From JBJTUH01 sp044346175 (lineage in GTDB: Bacteria; Cyanobacteriota; Vampirovibrionia; Vampirovibrionales; JAJTHC01), in assembly GCA_044346175.1 (NCBI GenBank), contig JBIIZQ010000005.1:62001-126000 (forward strand): 64,000 bases of DNA, in the 5' to 3' direction. The notes under the pieces are model-generated. The model was not told the DNA's origin and searched no databases. It was given only the letters and a program-made list of their open reading frames with translations. Position numbers and translations under genes: made by a program. This document shows positions 43,968 through 52,784 of the stretch, piece after piece. Within the stretch, counting starts at the first letter, position 1. Each line of letters starts with the position of its first letter.

Positions 43968-44972
43968 TTATAAAAACATCTCGCTGACAGACTGGGCACC
44001 TTGAATACGTGCAATGGCTTCTCCGAGTAAAGGTGCTATCGACACTTGTACAATTTTGGAAACCGCTTTGGCTTCCTCTTTTAAAGGAATACTATCTGTG
44101 ACGATGACCTCTCGAATGCCTGAGTTTGCCAAGCGTTCTACAGCAGGACCAGAGAATACAGGGTGAGTGGCAAGTACATCTACTGAGGCTGCCCCTTCGT
44201 TTAAAAGCATTTCTGCTGCTGCAACAATGGTACCAGCGGTATCAATCATGTCGTCAATCAGAACGGCATTTTTACCCTTGACGCTTCCAATCAAGTGGAA
44301 TACTTCTGAAACATTATGTGCACTTCTACGTTTATCCACAATGGCAATAGGTGCGTTGATACGCTTTGCAAAACGTCTTGCACGCTCCACACCTCCAGCA
44401 TCAGGAGAAACAATAATGGGGTCGGCTAGTTGTTTTTTTTCAATGTAGTGTAGTAATACGGGGGCGGCTTGTAAGTGGTCTGTGAGGATATTGAAAAACC
44501 CTTGAAGTTGTCCTGTGTGGAGATCCATGGCAAGTACACGGGTCGCCCCTGCGGTTGAAATAAGGTCAGCTACAAGCTTTGCAGAAATAGGCTCACGACC
44601 ACTATTTTTTCGGTCTTGACGTGCATAACCATAATAGGGTATGACGGCCGTAATTTCAGCAGCACTGGCACGTTTCAGGGCATCTAAAATGAGGAGTAAC
44701 TCCATCAGGTTTTCATTCACGTTGTGACAGGTAGGCTGCACCACAAAAACATGGTCGCCTCTAACGCTTTCTTGGATTTGCACGTAGCTTTCGCCATCGC
44801 TAAAATTTTTGCTTACCATGGGACTTACTTGAATCCCAAGATATTCTGCAACTTGGTGTGCTAATTCAGGGTTTGCACGCCCAGTAAATAATTTGACACA
44901 GCTTTCAGTTTGGTAACAACCAGCCATATTGAATTGAGGAAGAGCCATTTCTACGACCATCATGACGTTCAC
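43968..44972 (-). CDS. prs: Ribose-phosphate pyrophosphokinase
   Basis: A 334-residue PRPP synthase, making phosphoribosyl pyrophosphate from ribose 5-phosphate and ATP for nucleotide, His and Trp synthesis. FSDGESYVQIQESVRG, the ATP-binding YYGYARQDRK, DLHTGQLQGFF and the PRPP-binding loop VLIDDMIDTAGT are all present. The start is probably the GTG at 44972 with AGGAG 4 bases upstream, or the ATG pair at 44963. About 25 residues precede the usual KLFTGRANPELA start; a similar short extension is, from memory, seen in cyanobacterial Prs. Single gene, strong terminator. Confidence 0.97.
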   Translation of the reverse strand: MNVMMVVEMALPQFNMAGCYQTESCVKLFTGRANPELAHQVAEYLGIQVSPMVSKNFSDGESYVQIQESVRGDHVFVVQPTCHNVNENLMELLLILDALKRASAAEITAVIPYYGYARQDRKNSGREPISAKLVADLISTAGATRVLAMDLHTGQLQGFFNILTDHLQAAPVLLHYIEKKQLADPIIVSPDAGGVERARRFAKRINAPIAIVDKRRSAHNVSEVFHLIGSVKGKNAVLIDDMIDTAGTIVAAAEMLLNEGAASVDVLATHPVFSGPAVERLANSGIREVIVTDSIPLKEEAKAVSKIVQVSIAPLLGEAIARIQGAQSVSEMFL

Positions 44973-45230
44973 AAAACTCCTGAAGCCTCACTGGCTAGCG
45001 AGAACTCCCTAAATTAGTGTAAGAAATTAGAAGGGGTACACAAACGTATAGAGAAACCAGAGATTTACTCGATGGACATAGCGTTACCATCAAAGCAATA
45101 CAAGTATAAGGACAAAACCGTGAAAGCACTTTTTTTGAACCCATTTTTCTAGGGTGCTTACAGTGTAGTTTAATCCTTTCATTATCCTATCATGGTCATA
45201 GGATTGCTTCAAATGATATGTTGAATGCTT

Positions 45231-46439
45231 TTAAGAACAAAAGTTGACAACTCTGTTTTCGGTCAACTTGTTTTTGATAGTTAGGTCATAAGCATCCAAC
45301 ACTAAAATTTCTTTAAATGGATATGGCGTTTCGAATATAAAGCTCTCTTCAAAATGATGGGTTTTTATGACAATCATTACTTCATATTTCTTGTTTTTAC
45401 ATGCGGAAATCAATTTATTTTTTGCCTGATGTAAAGTTTCATCATCCTTTTGGATTTTTATAGGGACGGGTTTTGAATTGTAATGAGTTTTCAGAAAACC
45501 ATCAATGCCAGCATTCCTATAAACTGGTAAGGCATCAATGCTATTTAATATCGCTAACTCTTTCTTGGATTTACTTTGATAACTTTCCCTGCCTTTTTTT
45601 AATAGTTTTGATTCTGTGATGACTAGCTCATCAAGCCTTTTGCTTGAGAGGTTAATGGCTTCAGCTGAAATATCTATACCTATAAACTTTCTATTCAAAA
45701 GTTTAGATGCAACAAGCGTTGTACCACTGCCACAAAAGGGGTCTAATATCGTATCACCTTCGTCTGAGGCGATTTTAATAATTTGTTGCAGAAGTAAAAC
45801 TGGTTTTTGAGTGGGGTATCCCACTCTTTCATTTGCTTTTGGATTTAAAAAAGGAATTTCCCATACGTCTGAAAGAGGAACACCCTTTTTTTCTTTACCC
45901 CATATGATATTTCCAGAATCATCTTTCTTATAGGCAGATTTTCCATGATTATTTCTTTTTCGCTCTTGCAAAATCTGGTCTAGGTTTGTTGTTTCTGAGT
46001 ATTCTGTATACAAAGTGTTGAATTTAAAGTTCTCAGATTTGCTATAAAAATAAATATTCTGATGACTGTTTAATAAGCCTTTTTTTGAATTAGACCATCT
46101 TTTATAGCTCCAGATAATCTCACTTTGAAAACGAGTTACACCAAAAACGTTATCTAATAAGATTCTTAAGTGATGAGACGCATATTTATCACAGTGTAAA
46201 AAAATACTACCCGTCTCTTTTAGAACTCTTTTACACTCAATTAAACTTATTTTAATGAAATGAACATATTCATCTATTGATGACCAAGTATCATCAAAGG
46301 AATAGCTTTTTAAATCATCCCGAGTCTTTAATGTATGAGTTTTTTGTGTGAAAAATGGTGGGTCTAAATAAATAAGGTCAACGGAGTTACTGTCTAATCC
46401 TTTTAATTGATGGGTGCAGTCACCTAATATGAGAGTCAT
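45231..46439 (-). CDS. Type II DNA methyltransferase (beta class)
   Basis: A 402-residue S-adenosylmethionine-dependent N6-adenine or N4-cytosine methyltransferase. The catalytic motif IV comes first (DLIYLDPPF, DPPF at 26-29) and the AdoMet-binding motif I near the end (TILDPFCGSGTT, 233-241). That order defines the beta class. YPTQKPVLLL before motif I is also standard. The C-terminal 130 residues beyond the usual core look like a target-recognition or accessory domain. Its ATG overlaps the endonuclease TGA by 4 bases, so they are translationally coupled. GC is about 31%, well below flanking genes. The base and site modified cannot be read from sequence. Confidence 0.93.
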   Translation of the reverse strand: MTLILGDCTHQLKGLDSNSVDLIYLDPPFFTQKTHTLKTRDDLKSYSFDDTWSSIDEYVHFIKISLIECKRVLKETGSIFLHCDKYASHHLRILLDNVFGVTRFQSEIIWSYKRWSNSKKGLLNSHQNIYFYSKSENFKFNTLYTEYSETTNLDQILQERKRNNHGKSAYKKDDSGNIIWGKEKKGVPLSDVWEIPFLNPKANERVGYPTQKPVLLLQQIIKIASDEGDTILDPFCGSGTTLVASKLLNRKFIGIDISAEAINLSSKRLDELVITESKLLKKGRESYQSKSKKELAILNSIDALPVYRNAGIDGFLKTHYNSKPVPIKIQKDDETLHQAKNKLISACKNKKYEVMIVIKTHHFEESFIFETPYPFKEILVLDAYDLTIKNKLTENRVVNFCS

Positions 46440-47317
46440 TTGGAAGTTTCGTTTCTACTAGGCTGCTCTTTTGCAATATTGATTAAAATTTGTTTCAGGT
46501 TGATTCCTGTATAGATTTTGATTTGCTCCCAAGCTTCATCACCCGCATAGTAAAGCCCGCCGACACCTCTGTAAATCGTTTTTAAGGCATCCTGAATACG
46601 TATTGCTTGTATCCTATTGGGGTAATAAAACATAATTCTTATAGGCTTATAGCCATGGCTTTTTATCGCTTGTACTCTTGTGTGTTCTTTGGTTATATGG
46701 TCACCGTCAGTTGTTGCATCTTTCCATTTGATTTCAAAGGCATCCTTTCCAATTAAACAATCAATTTCAAAGGTTTTTGGTTTGAAACCAAGCTTGTTTT
46801 CGACTTTTACTTTCTCTTTTGAGTCACTATACTTCTCTCTAAAGCAAAGTAACGTTGCCTCTTCTAAGAAAGAACCTGCATATTTGTACAAAAATCTGCC
46901 TTTGTTTTGATAGAGGTCTATTAACTCACCTTCTTTCACTGAGATGCCTAAAACTTGATAAATGAGGTAGTGTGATACATCGTCATTTTTCATTTCGTCA
47001 ATACGTAGCTTGATTTTAGTATCAAGTTTTTTTGAGTACTCATTAGCGAGGCGTGTTATCTTCTCTTCGATGCCAACCATTTCTAACGTTACTTTCTTCT
47101 TTATTTTAAGATGGAGCTTTTCTGTAGGAAAATAAGAAGCCATATTTACAGTGTCGAAGCACTTAAAATCTTTGCTATTATAGCACAAGCATTTTTCAGA
47201 ACTTACTATACATAAACTCCTTTCGATCTGAAGTACATGTTTTATAGGGTAGTTTTCTAAAAACATCTTTTCACGAATGATGTGAGGTGTCTTAAGGGGT
47301 TCCAAGGTATTTGTCAT
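46436..47317 (-). CDS. Type II restriction endonuclease (possibly ApaLI family)
   Basis: A 293-residue protein, the expected restriction partner. The PD-(D/E)xK nuclease core is FEIDCLIGKDAFEIKWKD with Asp186, Glu195 and Lys197. The following ATTDGDHITKEHTRV is a string I associate with ApaLI-family enzymes; that is memory and needs a search. The start ATG at 47317 lies 26 bases inside the cupin gene end and has AGGGG 6 bases upstream, inside the cupin codons. Another ATG at 47266 is possible. AT-rich like the methyltransferase. Order is endonuclease first, methyltransferase second, without a visible controller gene. Confidence 0.82.
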   Translation of the reverse strand: MTNTLEPLKTPHIIREKMFLENYPIKHVLQIERSLCIVSSEKCLCYNSKDFKCFDTVNMASYFPTEKLHLKIKKKVTLEMVGIEEKITRLANEYSKKLDTKIKLRIDEMKNDDVSHYLIYQVLGISVKEGELIDLYQNKGRFLYKYAGSFLEEATLLCFREKYSDSKEKVKVENKLGFKPKTFEIDCLIGKDAFEIKWKDATTDGDHITKEHTRVQAIKSHGYKPIRIMFYYPNRIQAIRIQDALKTIYRGVGGLYYAGDEAWEQIKIYTGINLKQILINIAKEQPSRNETSK

Positions 47318-47621
47318 GGTTTGCCCCTGGGATTTTTACCACGGCATTCACACTGTCTTCTAGGGCGATGAAGTCTGTGGCTTCATAGGGTGCCATGACA
47401 ATAATGTCGCCTGCTGTATAGATGCTCCCATTCATCTGCACGCTTCCTGATACCACGACCGTAATTTCTGTGGCAAGTTTATGATAGTGCATCTCTTCGG
47501 AGTCTCCTTTTTTGTAGTGCTTTACAGCAACCTCTACAGCATTGGTTTTGTGCAGTGTAGGTTCAAAGTTTCCTACAAACCATCCTTTAACCATATCTTG
47601 GAGTTTGGCAGTGTAAATCAT
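47292..47621 (-). CDS. Cupin-fold protein
   Basis: A 109-residue single-domain beta-barrel. The first cupin motif is KKGDSEEMHYHKLATEITVV with the metal-binding HxH and Glu pattern; the second is YTAGDIIVMAPYEATDF, which lacks the usual His, so metal binding may be partial. The start ATG at 47621 (MIYTAKLQD) is preferred; the frame is open upstream to 47693 but with a Cys/Ser-rich non-conserved stretch. Some such small cupins bind sugars or act as isomerases; function unknown. Base composition is like the chromosome, unlike the overlapped restriction genes. Confidence 0.75.
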   Translation of the reverse strand: MIYTAKLQDMVKGWFVGNFEPTLHKTNAVEVAVKHYKKGDSEEMHYHKLATEITVVVSGSVQMNGSIYTAGDIIVMAPYEATDFIALEDSVNAVVKIPGANHDKYLGTP

Positions 47622-47839
47622 GAAAAAAACAGACGCTTTCACTGATAGAAGTAAGACGCACAAAAAGCTAGACGCATGCTCACAGAAGCACATGAAGCGA
47701 TGCGATATTTAGGAGATGACAAGACTTTCTTTATCGCACAAAAGTGAAGCCTTAGCAGTATAATACTTTTAGAGTCATTCTTTAAGGTACGCCATAGGAT
47801 AATTTGCGTTAAACTTGCGAGTCACGGCACACTTCCCCC

Positions 47840-48472
47840 ATGCTGACAACTTTCACCTCTCCTGATAAGTCTTCTCTTCAAGTGCCTAGCACTGTGAAGT
47901 CGACGCTTCACGGTACTACTTCTTCTCTGGGTGCCTTTCCTGTGGGTTCTTCATGGCGTAAGCGTCGCCATGTCCTGATAAGGCGTTACCTTAGGCAGTC
48001 ATTACCGCATGCCCAATTCTATCGGTTCAAACATTTTTGGCAGCGTAAAACTCCTTCTGAGGGTCTTTCACAGTCGTTTCCGCCATTGCGAAACGAGGCG
48101 ACTTTTCATGTCCTACAAGCCCAAAGTTTCTGGCAAAGCGTGGGGTTTGCCTTAGAGGGCTTACGCTTTGTTTATGAAACCCAGCGGAATGTCCGTATTG
48201 ATTGTGCCATTGTGCTTATCACTTGTGTGTTAGGGGTTATGGTCTCTTTAAGTGCAACACAGTGGGTGGTATTGTTGGTGTCTCAGGGGATGCTCTTAAT
48301 GGCGGAAGTTCTGAACACGCTTTTGGAATGGTGGATAGACTGGCAAACGAAAGGTCAATGGGACCTCCGAGCTAAACGCCTTAAAGATGTCTCTGCTGGG
48401 CTTTGTCTGCTTAATGCCTGTGTGGTTGGTCTGGTAATGCTGAGTGTTTTTATGAGTAAGGTTGCTTCGTGA
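47840..48472 (+). CDS. dgkA: Diacylglycerol/undecaprenol kinase family protein
   Basis: A 210-residue protein whose last 120 residues match the three-span DgkA family. SFWQSVGFALEGLRFVYETQ starts the amphipathic helix, AEVLNTLLEWWIDW holds the catalytic Glu and Asn region, and AKRLKDVSAGLCLLNA the final Lys-Asp signature. These enzymes phosphorylate diacylglycerol or undecaprenol in the inner membrane. The first 90 residues are an extra basic, Ser-rich extension not usual in the family. The catalytic motif differs from E. coli DgkA but fits Gram-positive/cyanobacterial undecaprenol-kinase types. Start ATG at 47840; no clear ribosome site. Confidence 0.85.
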   Translation: MLTTFTSPDKSSLQVPSTVKSTLHGTTSSLGAFPVGSSWRKRRHVLIRRYLRQSLPHAQFYRFKHFWQRKTPSEGLSQSFPPLRNEATFHVLQAQSFWQSVGFALEGLRFVYETQRNVRIDCAIVLITCVLGVMVSLSATQWVVLLVSQGMLLMAEVLNTLLEWWIDWQTKGQWDLRAKRLKDVSAGLCLLNACVVGLVMLSVFMSKVAS

Positions 48473-48559
48473 GACAAGCTATGATGCAGGGTGGTTCGAG
48501 CGTCCGAACCTACTGGGTAAAGTCTTTCGCCTTCTAAGCCATTTGATGTAAATAATCCA

Positions 48560-48844
48560 TTAAGCTTTAAAAAACAATCCTTGGGTGTCGATACCCATAA
48601 TGTGAGTGCGTTGCCTAACACGCAAGTGAATCCTTGAGTCTCTTGCAAAAGTACCAAGACATTTAGGATGGTCTTCGGATAGCGTACCCATTGTGTAAAT
48701 ATTTGTTACAAGTTCAGAAAAGCCCTCATCAAAGCGATGTGTCTTTGCTTTAATGCTAATAGGGATACGTTGCAAGGTTCTTAGTAGGGTTCTTACCTGT
48801 TGCCTTCTGAAAGTATACCCAAAAAAAAGGATGAATCTATCAAT
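48560..48844 (-). pseudogene. Possible gene remnant
   Basis: A frame of 95 codons without a plausible ATG, ending at 48560. Residues from a TTG at 48775 on read TLQRIPISIKAKTHRFDEGF and later LGTFARDSRIHLRVRQRTHI, which look like real protein. No start, no ribosome site, and its 5' part runs through a terminator stem. I would read it as a C-terminal remnant of an old gene; family not recognised. Confidence 0.3.
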
Positions 48845-48850
48845 TCATCC
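48822..48850 (-). terminator. Minus-strand terminator at 48.8 kb
   Basis: GGATGAAT-TGATAG-ATTCATCC followed by eight T on the minus strand. It would end transcripts of the MGLAA paralogue B gene, 230 bp downstream. Confidence 0.75.
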
Positions 48851-48878
48851 CCCCTGATAAAAAAGCTTTTAACCTAGT

Positions 48879-49007
48879 GTTGTGTGTTTTGTAGACAAGC
48901 CTCTTCATACAGTAAGCATGTCTCACAACCCATAGGGTGGATTATTTAAGTTTCTCTTCTCTCTCTTTCTCTTCAGACAGCCTCTCTTTCCAGAGAGGTT
49001 TTTTTTT
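48879..49007 (+). ncRNA. Candidate small RNA with terminator
   Basis: GTTGTG (48879-48884) and AGACA (48893-48897) pair with TGTCT CACAAC (48919-48929). After a pyrimidine-rich stretch comes a strong intrinsic terminator, CCTCTCT-TTCC-AGAGAGG with nine T (48981-49007). No plus-strand gene precedes it within 400 bp, so the terminator seems to serve a non-coding transcript. The 5' end is not known. No match to 6S, tmRNA or SRP RNA signatures. Confidence 0.4.
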
Positions 49008-49081
49008 CTTTAAACGACCTGTACGGCAAAACAAAAGAGACGCTATCAGCCACTTTTGTGAGTAGACGAGTACGTAGGGCG

Positions 49082-49411
49082 TTAGGCGATATATTTCATG
49101 GCCATTTCGGCTGCTTTATCTTGTACTTTTTTTACAGTTTCAACTTCATCTGAGACAAGCTTTTGTTGTAACTGCATACGTGTGGATTGTAATTCTAGGG
49201 ATTTATCCAACGCCTGAATGGCAGTGACTTTGGCAACCCACTCCTGCATTTGAGGGGAGTCGGGTTCCAAGTTCGCAGCAATACTTTGCAATACTAATAG
49301 GACGTTACTGAGTTGTTGCCTTGATTGGGCAATGATTTGAAGTTGCAGCTCTAAGTCAGACTTTCGAGCCACGAGCATGAGTAATCGTGCGTGTGATGCT
49401 GCTAAACCCAT
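49082..49411 (-). CDS. MGLAA-type small helical protein, paralogue B
   Basis: A 109-residue protein with N-terminus MGLAASHARLLMLVARKS, a long helical hairpin and turn NLEPDS. It aligns end to end with the 111-residue protein at 33507 at roughly 35-40% identity by eye, with identical IAQS, LEP and QDKAAE-like positions. No signal peptide. GGAGGG lies about 11 bases before the ATG at 49411; a GTG at 49423 is possible. Unlike paralogue A it stands alone, without a Gly-rich or TPR neighbour, and ends in its own terminator. From memory, MGLAASQAR-type N-termini occur repeatedly in Melainabacteria, but I cannot verify this here. Function unknown. Confidence 0.82.
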   Translation of the reverse strand: MGLAASHARLLMLVARKSDLELQLQIIAQSRQQLSNVLLVLQSIAANLEPDSPQMQEWVAKVTAIQALDKSLELQSTRMQLQQKLVSDEVETVKKVQDKAAEMAMKYIA

Positions 49412-49521
49412 ACGATGGCTCACCCTCCGTGAAATAAAATCTTATATGCTCAATCAACACCGAGTATCACAAAGTCCAAATAGTACATACACCCGAAGGT
49501 GTCTTTTTACCCCTATAGGGT

Positions 49522-49637
49522 TCTGCCGAACAAACCCATGCTTAAGTTCTTTCATGGCGATGCCCTTTGCCTACGCAACGGGAGTACCGCAGAGGTACCT
49601 ACGCAAAGCAACTTAAGGGAATAGTCAGTCCGGCAGA
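49522..49637. repeat. Nested palindrome, 116 bp
   Basis: Four nested inverted pairs share one axis: TCTGCCG/CGGCAGA, CTTAAGTT/AACTTAAG, CTTTGC/GCAAAG and GTACC/GGTAC. The first is preceded by AGGGT and followed by AAACCC. It would fold as one long interrupted hairpin in RNA. It lies in the gene-free 728 bp at 49412-50139, whose rest is A/C-rich on the plus strand and shows no gene or terminator. Confidence 0.6.
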
Positions 49638-50139
49638 GTTAAAACCCAGATGGATGTCACTCACAACAGAACTACCACGTGGATATCATTTGAAAGTACG
49701 TGACAGTTCAAAGGCAGGGTAGAAGAAGGTCAAGACGTAAAATCGTCCAGAACACATGGTTGCTGCCGTTACACATACGAAACACTCACATCACTCAAGG
49801 CATACAACGTTTCCACCCGATAGGTTACACCCATGTATTAGAGGAAAAACCTACCCTTGCTTACCAACATTTTTACATCGTAAAGTATCCTATCACCACA
49901 AACAGCCAACACACAGGATAGCGACCATATAAAAACAAGGCAATCGTTAGGTACCAAGGTATCACCACACCAAACAACACACGACCTTGAGACCATACCG
50001 AGGGTATGCAAACTTACTCTAAAACATCAGTGTTACACAAACCTTCATACTCAAGTATTCGTCTGTTTAACGGAGAGCTTAACCCTATGTAAAGGTGGCT
50101 TTAGAGGGTTGTTACATTGTTTTATTGAGCTTAATAGGG

Positions 50140-50751
50140 CTAGGAAACGGGCAAGCGTCCTTGAAAAGACCTACTAAGTGTCAGGTGGTCTGCATAGTCA
50201 AGGTCTCCCCCAACAGGTAGCCCAAAGGCAATGCGTGTCACTTGTAAAGCTGGATAGTGCTGTTTTATAAGCCGGGCTAAGTACAGGCAAGTGGTATCGC
50301 CTTCTGTAGAAGGCGGTAAGGCAAGAATCACCTCTTGGAGCTGTGCTTCTATCCCTTTGATACGCTCAAGTAAGGGGATAATGGTGAGACGCTCAGGGGT
50401 GAGTCCTTCCAGTGGAGAAATGAGTCCTCCTAAGACATGGAATTTCCCTGAGAATGGGTCAGCCCGTTCAATGGCATGAATATGAGGCACCTCCGCTACA
50501 ATACAAAGGCGGGTGTCTTGTCGGTCGGGGTCGGTACAAATTTCGCAAGGACTTGTGTCCGACCAGTTAAAACATACGGGGCATGGGTGTATTTTGTCTT
50601 TTGCTTCTTCTAGGGCTTGCGCAAAGGCATGTACCCAAGATGTGGACTGTTTCAGGGTATGAAACGCAAGCCTTTGTGCGGTTTTAGGACCAATGGAGGG
50701 TAGTTTTTGATAGGCTTCAATGAGGGTTTGGAGGGCAGGTGCAAAAGTCAT
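50140..50751 (-). CDS. recR: Recombination protein RecR
   Basis: A 203-residue DNA-repair protein that forms a ring with RecO/RecF to load RecA at gaps. Helix-hairpin-helix LPSIGPKTAQRLAFH, zinc finger Cys57, Cys60, Cys69, Cys72 (CPVC...CEIC), and a Toprim domain with LCIVAEVPHIHAIERADPF and FHVLGGLISPLEG. The ATG at 50751 gives the usual RecR N-terminus; an ATG 12 codons up (50787) is possible. Between them AGGAGGGGACTCCCCTC forms a hairpin that can hide the ribosome site. coaBC lies 57 bp upstream on the same strand, so they may share a transcript. Confidence 0.96.
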   Translation of the reverse strand: MTFAPALQTLIEAYQKLPSIGPKTAQRLAFHTLKQSTSWVHAFAQALEEAKDKIHPCPVCFNWSDTSPCEICTDPDRQDTRLCIVAEVPHIHAIERADPFSGKFHVLGGLISPLEGLTPERLTIIPLLERIKGIEAQLQEVILALPPSTEGDTTCLYLARLIKQHYPALQVTRIAFGLPVGGDLDYADHLTLSRSFQGRLPVS

Positions 50752-50808
50752 GAGTGTGAAGTTTGAGGGGAGTCCCCTCCTGAGCATAGTTTCAAGAAAA
50801 ATGACAGG

Positions 50809-52254
50809 TTATGGATGGGGGTGAGACGACGTAGAGACACAGGGGGCAATGACCTCCAAGAGTCTTTGGGCTAAGGTTTGCTTGCTTTGAAGTGGAAACT
50901 TTTTAGCGTTGAAGTTTTGCGTCGTGGCATCAGAAGATAACATCTCCCCAGTGGCTTGAATTAAAGTTACGGCATTGGTAGGGCTTTGAAACCCTGTGTT
51001 TGCACTATCCACACGGTTGAGAACAAGGGCATCCACACCTTTGCGGTTTCTTTTTTCGTTGGCAAGGGTTAAGTCTTCATGGACTTCTGCTGCAAATCCA
51101 ACCATATAACATTGCTGAGAAGGTATCCCATGGTCTTTTCGCTTTTTAGCAAGGCTTGCCAAGACATCAGGGTTAAGGGTTAGTGCGAGATGAATACTAG
51201 GGAGGGTGTCGTTTGCTTCGACTTGGACAAGGGTTTCTTTTTTTAATTTCTGTTGAATCGCAGGGGAAAGAGGTTTAAAGTCACTCACGGCGGCGGCCAT
51301 CCATAGGCAAGTGGGTTTGGCGAATGGTTCATCAAAGAGGAGAGATTCAAGACGCTGATGTAAGCTCTCTACGCATGGCGTGTAATAGACGGGGTACGGT
51401 CGCACTGGCAAGCGTCCTTGGGGCATAGCGGCACATAGCACAACCTCTGCACCCTGCACCCACGCTTCATCGGCAAGTGCTACGCCCATTTTGCCTGAGC
51501 TACGGTTGGTAAGCACTCTTGCAACGTCAATGGCTTCTTGGGTACCACCAGCCGACACGATCACACGTTTGCCTGCCCACGCTTTGGGGGTTGGGTGGCA
51601 AGCTTTATAAAGTGCAAGGAGTACGTGGTCAAAGGGTGGAATATGACCTTTTCCTGTTTCACGACAGGCTAAAAATCCTGCTTCAGGCTCAAGCCCAATG
51701 TGCTGAGGGCGTGCCTGAAGGATGTGCCAATTTTCTTGAGTGGCGGGGTTTTCCCACATGCGTGTATTCATCGCAGGTACCCATACAACGGGTTTACCCG
51801 TAAAGGTTAGATAGGTGCAACTGAGGAGGTCATCGGTGAAGCCGTAACGACATTTTGCCATCATATTTGCACTGGCGGGGTACATCAGGAGGACATCGCT
51901 TTGTTGAGGGTACCAAATGTGCCAAGGCGTTCCTGAAACAGGCTCAACGCCTAGAGGGTCAAGAATGACGGGATACCCTGATAAGCTTTGAAGGGTCAAA
52001 GGAGAGACGAACGCTTGGGCATTTGTACTTAGCACGACATAGACAGCCTCTGCCCCACGGCGATATAGCTCACGTATAAGGTCGCACGCTCTGTAGGCGG
52101 CAATGCTCCCAGATATGCCTAGGGTTATCCGCCTCCCTTTAAAATCCAGTAATGGGGTTGTGGGTGCATGTAGACTTTCTTGAGAAAAATCATGGATATC
52201 GCAAGTGTCTTCAAGTATTTCAGGAGGGGAGAGGGGGGGCGGTGTGCCTGTCAT
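50809..52254 (-). CDS. coaBC: Bifunctional CoaBC (coenzyme A synthesis)
   Basis: A 481-residue fusion of phosphopantothenoylcysteine decarboxylase (CoaC) and phosphopantothenate-cysteine ligase (CoaB). CoaC: ITLGISGSIAAYRACDLIRE near residue 43, the catalytic-His motif region TPWHIWYPQ, and VPAMNTRMW with the Asn motif. CoaB: VIVSAGGTQEAID, LTNRSSGKMGVALAD, AAAVSDFKP, and the Lys-containing KLKK near the active site. The first 35 residues are an extra acidic, Pro-rich leader. Both domains look intact. coaBC is the last gene before a 530-bp space with no evident gene. Confidence 0.95.
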   Translation of the reverse strand: MTGTPPPLSPPEILEDTCDIHDFSQESLHAPTTPLLDFKGRRITLGISGSIAAYRACDLIRELYRRGAEAVYVVLSTNAQAFVSPLTLQSLSGYPVILDPLGVEPVSGTPWHIWYPQQSDVLLMYPASANMMAKCRYGFTDDLLSCTYLTFTGKPVVWVPAMNTRMWENPATQENWHILQARPQHIGLEPEAGFLACRETGKGHIPPFDHVLLALYKACHPTPKAWAGKRVIVSAGGTQEAIDVARVLTNRSSGKMGVALADEAWVQGAEVVLCAAMPQGRLPVRPYPVYYTPCVESLHQRLESLLFDEPFAKPTCLWMAAAVSDFKPLSPAIQQKLKKETLVQVEANDTLPSIHLALTLNPDVLASLAKKRKDHGIPSQQCYMVGFAAEVHEDLTLANEKRNRKGVDALVLNRVDSANTGFQSPTNAVTLIQATGEMLSSDATTQNFNAKKFPLQSKQTLAQRLLEVIAPCVSTSSHPHP

Positions 52255-52784
52255 AACATCATTGGGCTAGAGCTAGAAGGACTAAACTAGAAGGGCTGAA
52301 AACGTTAAATATAAAGGGTTTAGGTTGAACTGAGGTTATGCTTAAAAAGTGAAAACATTATCAGAGCATTATCACAAAGCGGGTATGCCCTGTCTCTGTG
52401 CTTCTCTCTCGTTACCTTTAGTATATCATCCTAAAACAAGCTTTGTGCCTAAAACAAGCTTTTAGGGTCGATAGCACCAAAATATGCCATGGTGGTGTTC
52501 ATGCCTTTAATAAACGCTTTTTTGGGTTTGAATAAAATCTTTTCATGAAAAAGCTATAGCAACCCTTATGTTGTAATGCTATGATGAAAACATCTTTTTT
52601 TATTTTAGGCATAAACCATGATGTTCGATGTCATGATGTGCGATGTAAAGTAACGCTTTCTGTAAACGGGTTGTTTACGCAAGGTTACTATAGCTTGCCA
52701 TCAGATATGAGCCTACGGTTAGCTTTTTCTGTGAGTGTCGTTTACTCTGTTCTTTCTAGGATACCGTGTTAGCGAAGTAACCTT
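52255..52784. other. Gene-free stretch upstream of the LCP gene
   Basis: AT-rich divergent promoter space between coaBC and the LCP gene. It has a near-repeat of ATGATGTTCGATGTC at about 52619 and 52634. A 63-codon frame there lacks a ribosome site. No RNA motif recognised. Confidence 0.4.

Noticed and set aside
48822..49007. 6S RNA or tmRNA
   Set aside because: The ends do not pair as in 6S RNA, and there is no tRNA-like T-arm or tag reading frame.
49412..50139. Group II intron or RNase P RNA in the gene-free stretch
   Set aside because: No domain V hairpin or reverse transcriptase; no P4 signature of RNase P RNA.
52581..52772. 63-codon frame ending 12 bp before the LCP gene
   Set aside because: No ribosome site, near-duplicated DNA inside it, and Cys/His pattern arises from that repeat.
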